NCBI RefSeq assembly: GCF_017355875.1
Contig: NZ_JAFEWC010000002.1
Coordinates: forward strand, 1 to 64,000
Direction of reading: 5' to 3'
Origin: Aridibaculum aurantiacum
Lineage (GTDB): Bacteria; Bacteroidota; Bacteroidia; Chitinophagales; Chitinophagaceae
DNA length: 64,000 bases
Shown in pieces: positions 53,670 to 62,556 of the stretch. The position numbers were made by a program, and so were the translations under genes. Positions within the stretch are counted from its first letter, which is position 1. The number at the start of each line of letters is the position of its first letter. The notes under the pieces are model-generated. The model saw nothing but the letters and a program-made list of their open reading frames with translations, searched no databases and was not told the DNA's origin.

Positions 53670-56255
53670 TTACCTGGTATTGATCTGGCTGGTAATTGTT
53701 GGATCAGTTATTTTATCGTCATCAGCTAAGAGCACTGCTTTGCTGAGAATGACAGATAAACCATTGTCTCCTTCAAACGGCAGGAACAGCGTGGATGCAT
53801 TATCTGTACTTCTTCCTGGAACTATACACAGGTATTGATCATTGGGTTCCATCAATATATTGGTACTGCCAATATGTATTTTATAAGTCCTAAGCTTTCC
53901 TTTTACCACCAGGAACTTGTCTCGAATTGTCGCCACCTTTCCCACCTTCAACCTTGGCAGCATTCGCTCCAGGATAGACTTTCTTGTTTTTGCTACTTCG
54001 GTCAGGTCGCCAAAAGAATAAGCTTGCCAGTAGTCCCTGTAAGCCGGTAGTCCTCCACTGTCGCGCCACTGCGGATCGTTGCCTACACTGGCTACACCTA
54101 CAAACAGATCCACGTCGCGCATCACTTCGCTAAAAGCCAGTGCCGGAACATCCAGCAGTTCAATTACTGTACGAGTGCCCGTGCGTACGAAACGTACCTG
54201 GTCCGTTGCTACATACAGCCATATACCTGTATCATTATAAGCATCTTCAGCATTCACTTCATTTATCCAAAATTCAGCTGTAAGACCATAATCAGGTAGT
54301 TCTATACATGCAATTTCATTATCCCGTCCATCATCGTAACTGCCAAGCAGGCTGTACTTCCAGCCGCGGGTCTTAGCCAGCGAGTTAAACTGGTGTTGCT
54401 TCAAAATATGCGCAGCCATCCGGTTGCTATAGGTACGCGTAGTTATCTCTGCATCCGTAAGCAGGTATACCTCTCTGAATGCCTGCTTAAGCGGTTGAAC
54501 GATTTCGCGTTCTACTAAAAAATTTCTCCAGTCACTTATCTCCTGTACACTGCTGGCTACCGGGTGCCAAAGGCGTACAAGTGTATCCTCGCCTGGTTCA
54601 AATGACAATACACCTTGTAAGCTTACCCACTGATCATCCAGGTAAAGCACGTTCTCCTTTTTACCACCTTCCTCTAAGGTCCAGATCATCTTGCGTGCAA
54701 ACAAGCACATCAATCCATGGTTGAGGTAGTACTCCTGGAACTGCTGCCACCGCAGGCTTCTTCCGCTCTTGAACATCCTGTCTATCCTATCGCGCTGCGC
54801 TGTAGATGTAAGTTCTACCTGCTTGATCGTGTCTTTTATCTTCTTAAGCTTAGCAGCATGTTTTTCTTTAACAACAGCAGGTACAGACTTCTGTGGGCTG
54901 CCATCTGGTTTAAACCAAAGCAACTCCGTTTTGCCGGTTGCTACATGATTAAGCACTGCTTTAAAACCATCAAATTCATATGTTTTAGAACCGAGTTCAA
55001 GGTCAAAATCATCCACCGCCATATCCTCAATTTCATGCAAGCTCACCCCTTGCTTTTCTGCAGCATTGAGCATGTATTTATTGATGAGGTTTTGCGTGTT
55101 GTTTTGTTTGATGCGCAACTTCAGTCGGGATAGAAGCCCAACGCCATCAAGTCCTTTTACATTGCCTAATACATAAATGCAAGCATTACCTACTGATGGA
55201 GCGGCAGGTCCTTGTCCAGGTATTTTCCGATAAGCTCTTTCTGCCAATGCGGCAAGGTTGAACAATGTATTCTTGTCATGGAAATGAACACACATCCAGA
55301 TGAACCCTTTCAGTATATCAAGATTTTGAGCAGTAAGAAAAGTAGTGTTGCTATACGTATATACCTGGCCGTTGTGCTCATTGGTGTATTCAGTCACTTT
55401 ATCTTTCAAAGAGGCTACATATACGAACCAGTCGTTTACTACGTGTTTGAATTTCGCTGCACCAAACGCTTCAAACAGCGTCTTTGCCTCGTCCACATAT
55501 TTTTTTGATGGCGAGCCACCGGAAGCTTTCTGTGCATGCTGCATCAGTTTAAACCATTGCTGCCTGTCTGTATCATTCATGGCTTCAATGGCAGCGTTGG
55601 CATGTACAGCCAGATCATCATTAGCTACAAACCAGGTCGGTTTCACCAAGCCCTGGTTGTTGGTGCTGCTAAACAAAAGCTGGTCGATCTTCTCTATGAT
55701 TTTTGCCTGCTCTTTAGCAGCATAATAATGTTGATCTTTCTGAACACGATCTTTCAAGGAAGAAAGTATTTCCAATAAATCCTTCGAAGCCGCTCTTGTC
55801 TTTAATTGCTTTTCTACCTGCCCAATAACCGCCGCTATAGGCCAGTGCATGAGGCTGGAGCTGTTGTACCTTCTGTAGGTAAAAAACATCTGCAACACAC
55901 CAATGATGTCTTCATCATCCATGCTAAGCCGCATCTTTAGAAGGTGTCGTAGAATACTATCATACATATTCGCCAGTAACGCTTCTTTGTCGTTGCTACT
56001 CCACGAGTTGTTGCCGGTGGTAAACTTAGCTATGCTTTTTATGGCTGTTTGTAATAGCAGAACTTTCTCTTTGTCAGAAAGGCTAACAACCTGCTGTTTA
56101 AACACCTCGTTCTCATTCGGCTTAAACTCCCAATAGTGTACGTTTGTTTTTACAAACTCGCGGTACATCTCATCCATCATCTGCTCAAATGGATTACCAC
56201 TGTCTTTGCCGCTAATGCTGCTAACGGCCTTTTTGATAGCGTTAAGAATACTCAT
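53670..56255 (-). CDS. DUF4132-domain protein
   Basis: An 861-residue soluble protein with no signal peptide. The central region, about 460-660 (from LKKIKDTIKQVELTSTAQRDR through SGRSLRWQQFQEYYLNHGLM to RLWHPV), is the DUF4132 domain found in E. coli MolR/YehI-like proteins; the N-terminal half is helical and repeat-like. Function is unknown; members are sometimes linked to WGR domains and poly-ADP-ribose-like metabolism, but no WGR is visible here. It follows the 130-residue gene by 8 bases, so the two are an operon. Confidence 0.85.
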   Translation of the reverse strand: MSILNAIKKAVSSISGKDSGNPFEQMMDEMYREFVKTNVHYWEFKPNENEVFKQQVVSLSDKEKVLLLQTAIKSIAKFTTGNNSWSSNDKEALLANMYDSILRHLLKMRLSMDDEDIIGVLQMFFTYRRYNSSSLMHWPIAAVIGQVEKQLKTRAASKDLLEILSSLKDRVQKDQHYYAAKEQAKIIEKIDQLLFSSTNNQGLVKPTWFVANDDLAVHANAAIEAMNDTDRQQWFKLMQHAQKASGGSPSKKYVDEAKTLFEAFGAAKFKHVVNDWFVYVASLKDKVTEYTNEHNGQVYTYSNTTFLTAQNLDILKGFIWMCVHFHDKNTLFNLAALAERAYRKIPGQGPAAPSVGNACIYVLGNVKGLDGVGLLSRLKLRIKQNNTQNLINKYMLNAAEKQGVSLHEIEDMAVDDFDLELGSKTYEFDGFKAVLNHVATGKTELLWFKPDGSPQKSVPAVVKEKHAAKLKKIKDTIKQVELTSTAQRDRIDRMFKSGRSLRWQQFQEYYLNHGLMCLFARKMIWTLEEGGKKENVLYLDDQWVSLQGVLSFEPGEDTLVRLWHPVASSVQEISDWRNFLVEREIVQPLKQAFREVYLLTDAEITTRTYSNRMAAHILKQHQFNSLAKTRGWKYSLLGSYDDGRDNEIACIELPDYGLTAEFWINEVNAEDAYNDTGIWLYVATDQVRFVRTGTRTVIELLDVPALAFSEVMRDVDLFVGVASVGNDPQWRDSGGLPAYRDYWQAYSFGDLTEVAKTRKSILERMLPRLKVGKVATIRDKFLVVKGKLRTYKIHIGSTNILMEPNDQYLCIVPGRSTDNASTLFLPFEGDNGLSVILSKAVLLADDDKITDPTITSQINTR

Positions 56256-56263
56256 ACGGGATA

Positions 56264-56656
56264 TTAGCCGCCAACAAGAGGCGTTAGTTTGATAAAGGAG
56301 ATTTCAGTCTTTGGGTTGATAACGATCATCTGCTCAAGGCTCTCTGCTTGTATGTTGTCAATAAGCATGAAGTATCCGTTGCGGTTGAACGCTTCCAGTG
56401 CTACGAGTACTTGCTTTTCTGCATCTACCTTTCTTCGTTGTTTCATTTTGAAACCATTCAACGTTACTTCAGCTTCGCCGGGTTGCACCAATCCCTGGTA
56501 GTATTCAGGCAGCCTGTTGTTGTACTGTTCTACCTCCGCCGTTACCCGTGCGGTAATGATCTCCTGTACTGTAGCTAATTCATTATTGAATGAAACGCGG
56601 GTCTCATTTATCACCTTGCCGCCGGCCGTTTCATCTTTTATGGTAAGTGTAACCAT
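56264..56656 (-). CDS. Small conserved-looking protein, unknown function
   Basis: A 130-residue soluble protein without signal or membrane segment, predicted mixed alpha/beta: an N-terminal strand pair (VTLTIKDETAGG), a long helix (ELATVQEIITARVTAEVEQY) and a C-terminal strand region. I do not recognise it. Tight coupling to the DUF4132 gene (8-base gap) suggests the two proteins work together. It is divergent from dinB, so its promoter shares the 130-base region containing the palindrome at 56732. Confidence 0.75.
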   Translation of the reverse strand: MVTLTIKDETAGGKVINETRVSFNNELATVQEIITARVTAEVEQYNNRLPEYYQGLVQPGEAEVTLNGFKMKQRRKVDAEKQVLVALEAFNRNGYFMLIDNIQAESLEQMIVINPKTEISFIKLTPLVGG

Positions 56657-56731
56657 GCAGTTGTTTTGCGGTCAATCTAAAGCTTTTTCTTAGTATTTGC
56701 AGCAGAACGAGGAAGCTTTTCTTTTAGCTTA

Positions 56732-56754
56732 TTTTGCTAAATATTTTAGCAAAA
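56732..56754. promoter_or_regulatory. Perfect palindrome, probable operator of the dinB-dnaE cassette
   Basis: TTTTGCTAAA and TTTAGCAAAA flank a 3-base TAT, giving a perfect 10+10 inverted repeat 32 bases upstream of the dinB ATG. Its position just upstream of the -7 box suits a repressor. A damage-responsive LexA-like or S24-type regulator is the natural candidate (inference). I found no second copy in the window. Confidence 0.65.
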
Positions 56755-56768
56755 CCATTTAAATCCTC

Positions 56769-56776
56769 TAGCTTTG
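56769..56776 (+). promoter_or_regulatory. TAnnTTTG promoter box for dinB
   Basis: TAGCTTTG exactly matches the Bacteroidota -7 consensus. The transcription start expected about 6 bases later leaves almost no leader before the ATG at 56786. Confidence 0.5.
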
Positions 56777-56785
56777 TTGGCGGAA

Positions 56786-57934
56786 ATGAAAGACGAACGA
56801 ACCATAGCGCATTATGACCTGGATGCCTTCTTCGTAAATGTAGAATGCCTGAAAAACCCTAAGCTAAAGGGCAGGCCACTGCTGGTAGGAGGGCATAGTG
56901 ACAGGGCAGTAGTAGCTGCCTGCAGCTACGAAGCGCGGAGCTTTGGTATTCACTCAGCCATGCCTATGAAACTGGCCCGGCGGCTATGCCCACAGGCCAC
57001 GATCATCTCGGGCGATATGGAGTCGTACAGCAAATATTCCACATTGGTAACGGATATTATACGCGACACCGCGCCCTTGTTTGAAAAAGCCAGTGTAGAC
57101 GAGTTCTATGTTGACCTTACCGGCATGGACAAGTTCTTTGGGTGCAACCTGTACAGTGAGGAGCTGCGCAAAAAGATTTACGCAGAAAGTGGATTGCCGA
57201 TATCTAAAGGCTTATCCATCAACAAGCTGGTAAGTAAGGTAGCAACTGACGAGGCCAAGCCCAATGGTCACAAAGAAGTGCCTTCGGGAATGGAGCGATC
57301 TTTTCTTGCGCCGCTGCCGGTAGAAAAGCTGCCAATGGTTGGGCAAAAAACGGCGCAGCTACTTCGGCAAATGGGTGTACGTACCATACAGACACTCAGC
57401 GAGATCCCGGTGGAGATGATGAATAACCTGATGGGCAAGAACGGGCTGGAGCTATGGCGCCGGGCTAATGGTATTGATGATACGCCTGTCGTTCCTTTCC
57501 ACGAGCAAAAGAGCATCAGCACTGAAAACACCTTTGAAAGCGACACGATTGATATACGTTTTTTGAACGCACAACTGGTAAAGATGACGGAGCGGATAGG
57601 GCATGAGCTGCGGCAGCAAAATAAGCTGACAGGCTGTATAACCATCAAGATCCGGTATGCCGACTTCAATACACTAACAAAGCAACAAGCCATACCCTAT
57701 ACATCTGCTGATCACCTTTTGCTAGCAAGGGTAAAGGAGCTATTTACCAGGCTTTACGACAGGCGACTACTGGTGAGGCTCATCGGCATACGGTTTTCCA
57801 ACCTGGTGCCCGGCAATTACCAGATCAACCTGTTTGACGATACCAACGAGGACATCAAGCTCTACCAGGCGCTCGATCATTTGAACAATCGCTATGGCCG
57901 CTCCATGGTAGTAAGAGCCAGCGGTATGCTTTAA
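56786..57934 (+). CDS. dinB: Y-family DNA polymerase IV
   Basis: A 382-residue translesion polymerase. The ATG at 56786 is used; the frame opens at a TTG 12 bases earlier. Catalytic acids are in HYDLDAFF and SVDEFYVDL, both intact, so this is an active polymerase rather than an ImuB-like pseudo-polymerase. Thumb/HhH region MVGQKTAQLLRQMGVRTI; little finger after about residue 240. QINLF near the C-terminus fits the beta-clamp-binding motif QxxLF. It is 22 bases upstream of a DnaE-type polymerase, forming a mutagenic repair cassette. Confidence 0.95.
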   Translation: MKDERTIAHYDLDAFFVNVECLKNPKLKGRPLLVGGHSDRAVVAACSYEARSFGIHSAMPMKLARRLCPQATIISGDMESYSKYSTLVTDIIRDTAPLFEKASVDEFYVDLTGMDKFFGCNLYSEELRKKIYAESGLPISKGLSINKLVSKVATDEAKPNGHKEVPSGMERSFLAPLPVEKLPMVGQKTAQLLRQMGVRTIQTLSEIPVEMMNNLMGKNGLELWRRANGIDDTPVVPFHEQKSISTENTFESDTIDIRFLNAQLVKMTERIGHELRQQNKLTGCITIKIRYADFNTLTKQQAIPYTSADHLLLARVKELFTRLYDRRLLVRLIGIRFSNLVPGNYQINLFDDTNEDIKLYQALDHLNNRYGRSMVVRASGML

Positions 57935-57956
57935 TCATTTATTCCTATGAACACCT

Positions 57957-60893
57957 ATGTACCTCAACTGCAAGACATATTTCTCGTTTCGCTACGGAAC
58001 CTTTGCCACGGATGAACTGGTAAACTATGGCGTAGAGATGGGGGCGGCAGCAATGGCCATTACCAACATCAACAGCACTGCCGATACATGGGATTTTTAT
58101 GATAGCTGCAAGCAGGCAGGCATCAGGCCACTGCTGGGTGTAGAGATTAGGAACGAAGATCAGTTTATGTATGTGCTGGTAGCCATGAATATGAACGGTG
58201 TACAAAAGATCAACCTGTTCCTGTCGCAACACCTGCAGTATAAAACTTCTTTTCCCGAACGAGCCAGCATTACCAACGATGTATGGGTAGTTTATGCATT
58301 GGGTACATTTTCACCAGACGAGCTAGCGGCTAATGAGCTGATAGGCGTGCAGGTATCGGAAGTAAATAAGCTGATGAATGCAGGTTGTATTGCGCATCCT
58401 ACAAAGTTTGTAGTGCGACAACCGGTGACATACAAGGATGCTACAAGCTATAATCTTCACCGGCTGCTGCGTGCTATTGATAAGAATATACTGCTATCGA
58501 AGCAGGAGGCGACGCACATTGCCGGAAACAAAGAAACCTTCATCGCACCGGCAAAGATCCTGGAGGCATTCCAGAAGTACCCACAGATCATCACCAACAC
58601 GCTACAGGTGGTGGACACCTGCAGCTATGAAATTGATTTCAACAAAGACAAGAACAAAAAGGTCTATTCCGCTACTTTAGAAGATGACCGGATCCTGCTG
58701 GAGAAACTGGCTATAGATGGAATGCGTTACCGTTTTGGGACCCGTAACAAAGAGGCGCAGCGGCGGGTAGCAAAGGAACTTGAGATTATTAACAAGCTCG
58801 GCTTTAACGCCTATTTTCTTATTACCTGGGATGTGATTCGCTATGCACAAAGTCGCGGCTTCTTTCATGTGGGAAGAGGAAGTGGCGCTAACTCTGTAGT
58901 AGCTTATTGCCTGCAGATAACAGATGTGAACCCAATAGAGCTGGATCTTTATTTCGAGCGATTTCTCAATCCGTACCGAACATCGCCGCCAGATTTTGAC
59001 ATTGACTTCAGTTGGCAGGATCGCGATGAAGTGATCGACTATATCTTCAAGCGATATGGGAAAGAACACGTAGCGCTGCTGGGAATGTTCAGCACGTTTC
59101 AATACAATGCAGTATTGCGGGAGTTGGGAAAAGTATTTGGACTGCCTAAGCATGAAGTAGATGCAATAGCCAATAATCCCAATGCTACGCTGCTGGATGA
59201 TAAGATACAGCGGCTCATCCTGAAGTATGGCAACCTGATGCGCAACTTTCCAAACTACACCAGTATACACCCGGGAGGAATGCTTATAAGCGAAGAACCC
59301 ATTTACCAGTACACGGCGCTGGAGATGCCGCCCAAAGGATTTGCCACTACGCAGATAGATATGTTTGGTGCCGAGAAAGTAGGATTGTACAAGCTGGACA
59401 TACTTAGCCAACGTGGTTTGGGACATATAAAAGATGCCATTCAGCTGGTGCGGCAAAACAAAGAGATATCAGTAGATATACATGCCGTAGAAAAAATGAA
59501 GAAGGATGCAAAGGTGGCGGAGCAGATACGGCGTGCCGATACCATTGGATGTTTTTATATAGAAAGTCCTGCTATGCGGCAACTGCTGAAGAAGTTGCGC
59601 TGCGATAGTTATATCACACTGGTTGCTGCTTCGTCTATTATTCGCCCTGGGGTATCGCAGTCGGGTATGATGCGGCAATACATCGAGCGCTTTCATCATC
59701 CCGATGGTTTTGAGTACCTGCACCCCAAGATGAAGGAGCTGCTGGAAGAGACCTACGGTGTGATGGTATACCAGGAGGATGTGATAAAGGTTGCGCATCA
59801 TTTTGCAGGATTGGATATGGGTGAAGCAGATGTACTGCGCCGCGCCATGAGCGGCAAGTACCGCGGACGCAAAGAGTTCGAGAAGATCAGGGATCAATTC
59901 TTTGACAACTGCAAACAGTTTGGCTATGCCGATGAGCTGACCAAAGAGGTATGGCGACAGATAGAAAGCTTTGGAGGCTACTCGTTTTCTAAAGCGCACT
60001 CTGCATCGTTTGCTGTAGAAAGTTACCAGAGCTTATTCCTGAAGACCTACTATCCCATGGAGTTCATGGTGGCTGTTATCAACAACTTTGGCGGCTTCTA
60101 TAGCACCGAACTATACGTGCATGAATTGCGGCGGGCAGGTGCCATTGTACATGCACCTTGTGTGAACAATAGCGATGAATTGACCAACATAGAGAGCAAC
60201 CAGGTGTACCTGGGTTTTGTACACATCAAGAGCATAGAGAAAGATGTGATACAGCAGCTACTGCAGGAGCGTAATAACAACGGGTGGTACCAAAGCCTGG
60301 AAGACCTAGTGAAAAGAACAGGGATAGGGCAGGAGCAACTGAATACACTCATACGTGTAGGTGCATTGCGTTTTACAGGTAAGAATAAAAAAGAGCTGCT
60401 GTGGCATGCAAACTTTTTTCATAAAAGGGTGCAGCATACGGCGGTGGCCAAAGCCACTACACTATTTGAAGAACCGGCAAAAGATTTTCAATTGCCGGTA
60501 TTGTATCATTCAGCTATGGAAGATGCGCTTGATGAGCTGGAGCTGCTTGGTTTTCCTCTGTGTGATCCTTTTTCACTGGTTGATGCCGATACAAATGCGT
60601 TTGTAAAGGCTTCACAATTTGAAGCTCACCTTGGAAAGCAGGTAGATGTGCTGGTATACTACATTACCGAGAAACCAGTAAGAACTAAGAAAGGTGATGT
60701 GATGTACTTCGGGACATTCATTGACAGCAATGGTGATTGGGTAGATACGGTACATTTTCCCGATGTAGCTGTAAAGCACAGGCTGACAGGCCGCGGCTAT
60801 TACCATATTCGTGGTAAAGTGGTGGAAGAATTTGGCGTGTATACACTGGAAGCAGTTTGGATGAAGAAGCTAGGATTGAAGCAAGTAGTGTAG
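57957..60893 (+). CDS. dnaE: DNA polymerase III alpha-type subunit, DnaE2/ImuC-like
   Basis: A C-family polymerase of 978 residues, shorter than replicative DnaE (about 1160 or more). The N-terminal PHP domain is degenerate: the canonical HxHxEYS and TDHGN metal ligands read as YLNCKTYFS and ITNINS. The catalytic acids are intact in PPDFDIDFSW. Further conserved segments are GRGSGANSVVAYCL, SIHPGGMLIS, YQEDVI and FSKAHSASFAVE; a C-terminal OB-fold (about 865-970) follows. Pairing with dinB indicates damage-inducible error-prone synthesis, like imuB-dnaE2 in other phyla, but no imuA or lexA is adjacent. Confidence 0.93.
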   Translation: MYLNCKTYFSFRYGTFATDELVNYGVEMGAAAMAITNINSTADTWDFYDSCKQAGIRPLLGVEIRNEDQFMYVLVAMNMNGVQKINLFLSQHLQYKTSFPERASITNDVWVVYALGTFSPDELAANELIGVQVSEVNKLMNAGCIAHPTKFVVRQPVTYKDATSYNLHRLLRAIDKNILLSKQEATHIAGNKETFIAPAKILEAFQKYPQIITNTLQVVDTCSYEIDFNKDKNKKVYSATLEDDRILLEKLAIDGMRYRFGTRNKEAQRRVAKELEIINKLGFNAYFLITWDVIRYAQSRGFFHVGRGSGANSVVAYCLQITDVNPIELDLYFERFLNPYRTSPPDFDIDFSWQDRDEVIDYIFKRYGKEHVALLGMFSTFQYNAVLRELGKVFGLPKHEVDAIANNPNATLLDDKIQRLILKYGNLMRNFPNYTSIHPGGMLISEEPIYQYTALEMPPKGFATTQIDMFGAEKVGLYKLDILSQRGLGHIKDAIQLVRQNKEISVDIHAVEKMKKDAKVAEQIRRADTIGCFYIESPAMRQLLKKLRCDSYITLVAASSIIRPGVSQSGMMRQYIERFHHPDGFEYLHPKMKELLEETYGVMVYQEDVIKVAHHFAGLDMGEADVLRRAMSGKYRGRKEFEKIRDQFFDNCKQFGYADELTKEVWRQIESFGGYSFSKAHSASFAVESYQSLFLKTYYPMEFMVAVINNFGGFYSTELYVHELRRAGAIVHAPCVNNSDELTNIESNQVYLGFVHIKSIEKDVIQQLLQERNNNGWYQSLEDLVKRTGIGQEQLNTLIRVGALRFTGKNKKELLWHANFFHKRVQHTAVAKATTLFEEPAKDFQLPVLYHSAMEDALDELELLGFPLCDPFSLVDADTNAFVKASQFEAHLGKQVDVLVYYITEKPVRTKKGDVMYFGTFIDSNGDWVDTVHFPDVAVKHRLTGRGYYHIRGKVVEEFGVYTLEAVWMKKLGLKQVV

Positions 60894-61061
60894 GTGGTAG
60901 TTGGGAGGTGGTAGTTGTTAGGCTTTAGGCGGTGGCGCTTAGCTAATAGTCCAAACATCAAACAATCAAACATCCACCCTCCAACTCACAACTTCCAACA
61001 CCTAACATCAAACCTCCAACTCCAACCTTAAACATCAAACATTAAACCTTAAACTTCCTAA
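60893..61061. repeat. Heptamer-periodic strand-switching array after dnaE
   Basis: Beginning at the G of the dnaE stop codon, G-rich units (GGTGGTA, GTTGGGA, then GGTGGTA, GTTGTTA, GGCTTTA) give way near 60945 to C-rich units (CATCAAA, CCTCCAA, CATTAAA, CCTTAAA) that continue for about 115 bases. Spacing is 7 for most units, with a few of 6 or 8. It occupies nearly all of the dnaE-gnd gap. Confidence 0.85.
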
Positions 61062-61100
61062 GCGGGAACAGAATTTTCATGCTTCCACAAAAGCATTGTT

Positions 61101-62069
61101 ATGAAAGGAACGATTGGAATAATTGGCTTAGGTAAAATGGGAAGCAACCTGGCTTTCCAGGCGGTGGATAAAGGATACGAGGTGGTGGGATATGACCTGT
61201 TTGTGAAACCGGGTTTATTCCAGGACAAAATCATACAGGCAGCTGACATGGAAGAGTTCATTGGCCGCCTTAGCTTACCCCGCGTGGTGTTGATCTTTAT
61301 ACCAGCTGGTAAACCAATAGACGACCTGATAGATAACATAGTTCCTATGCTTTCGCCCGGCGATGTACTGGCCGACTGTGGAAACAGTTACTGGGGCGAT
61401 ACCATCAGGAGGGCACAAAGGATAAGTGAGAGCGGGGTTTATTTTATAGACTCCGGCACCAGCGGTGGAGTAGATGGTGCCAGGAACGGCGCCTGTTTTA
61501 TGATAGGTGGCGACAAGAAAGGTGTTGAAATCATTGAACCTATTTTAAAAGACCTTGCTGTAGAAGGTGGATATGTTCATGCAGGAAATTCAGGTGCAGG
61601 ACATTATGTAAAATTGGTACATAATGGAATTGAGTTTGGAATGCTGCAAGCTATTGGTGAAGGCATGAACCTGCTTGCGCGTTACCGCGAGCCGCTGGAC
61701 TATACCAGCATTTTAAAGTGCTGGGAAAATGGTTCGGTAATAAGGTCGTGGCTGATAGAACTGATGCGGCAGCAACTGGAAAAACAAGACGGCTATGATA
61801 ACATACCGGCTTATATAGAAGATACCGGCGAGGTTAACTGGCTGGTAACAGACGCTATGCACATGGAGGTGCCTATTCCTGTAATTGCTCAATCGGTGAT
61901 GAGCCTGATAGCCAGCAGGGATAAAGAACAAACATGGGCTAAAGCAGTTGCTATGATGCGCCACGGCTTTGGCGGGCATCCTTTTGGCGAAAGTGCTTTC
62001 CTTAAATACGAGCGCATGTACAGCCAGGTAGAAGGCTTTCCAAAACCACAGGATGAGCAAGGGACATAG
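61101..62069 (+). CDS. gnd: 6-phosphogluconate dehydrogenase, decarboxylating, short NAD-type
   Basis: Oxidatively decarboxylates 6-phosphogluconate to ribulose 5-phosphate. The 322-residue length is that of the GntZ/YqeC type rather than the approximately 470-residue classical enzyme. Rossmann motif IGLGKMGSNLA, conserved GTSGGVDGARNG, and the catalytic-lysine segment GAGHYVKLVHNGIEFG are visible. Not obviously in an operon; the upstream gap is filled with repeats. Confidence 0.95.
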   Translation: MKGTIGIIGLGKMGSNLAFQAVDKGYEVVGYDLFVKPGLFQDKIIQAADMEEFIGRLSLPRVVLIFIPAGKPIDDLIDNIVPMLSPGDVLADCGNSYWGDTIRRAQRISESGVYFIDSGTSGGVDGARNGACFMIGGDKKGVEIIEPILKDLAVEGGYVHAGNSGAGHYVKLVHNGIEFGMLQAIGEGMNLLARYREPLDYTSILKCWENGSVIRSWLIELMRQQLEKQDGYDNIPAYIEDTGEVNWLVTDAMHMEVPIPVIAQSVMSLIASRDKEQTWAKAVAMMRHGFGGHPFGESAFLKYERMYSQVEGFPKPQDEQGT

Positions 62070-62201
62070 TGCTGTAAAGACTTACAATAGGGACATGCAC
62101 ATGAACGAGTGCTGGCTATATCATATATGCAGTAGAAGTTTATTCTTTATTTTGTTTTGTATCGGCTTGAGGTGCATGGTTTAAATAAAACGTACCACCA
62201 G

Positions 62202-62501
62202 ATGACTGGAAAAATAGAATACGCATTTACTGGAAGTATATGGCAGCATCTTCCTGCAGGTGGCTGGCACTTCGTTTCACTTCCAAGCGAATTATCTACC
62301 GAAATCAGGAACAACCTTAAAAGCGAAGAAGAAGGTTGGGGGAGGTTGAAGGCAAGAGCAGCAGTTGGAGCATCTAATTGGGATACTGCCATCTGGTTCG
62401 ATACAAAGAGAGGAACATACCTGCTTCCTATAAAAGCGGATATCAGGAAAAAACAATTGCTTACAGCTGGCGACCAGGTCCAGGTAGTGATATGGATCTA
62501 A
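62202..62501 (+). CDS. DUF1905-domain protein
   Basis: A 99-residue soluble beta-barrel-like protein of the DUF1905 family, recognised by GGWHFVSLP, VGASNWDTAIWFDTKRGTYLLPIKADIRKK and the closing GDQVQVVIWI. Function of the family is unknown. The frame is open back to a TTG at 62157, but the ATG at 62202 starts at the conserved N-terminus (MTGKIEYAFTG). Convergent with the histidine kinase. Confidence 0.85.
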   Translation: MTGKIEYAFTGSIWQHLPAGGWHFVSLPSELSTEIRNNLKSEEEGWGRLKARAAVGASNWDTAIWFDTKRGTYLLPIKADIRKKQLLTAGDQVQVVIWI

Positions 62502-62556
62502 ATATTTGCTTTAAATGAATCCATGTTCCAGTTCCTGTGCTACTGGATCTTCTAAC

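Noticed and set aside
58677-59456. 259-residue minus-strand open frame inside dnaE
   Set aside because: Entirely antisense to conserved DnaE catalytic sequence; no domain, signal or promoter support.
60893-61061. Possible CRISPR or transposon-end interpretation of the heptamer arrays
   Set aside because: No spacers between units, no cas genes, no transposase, no target-site duplications; unit sequences differ between loci.
62527-62547. Hairpin between the convergent DUF1905 and histidine kinase genes
   Set aside because: Only 6 bp (TCCAGT/ACTGGA) with a 9-base loop and no T run; too weak to call a terminator.
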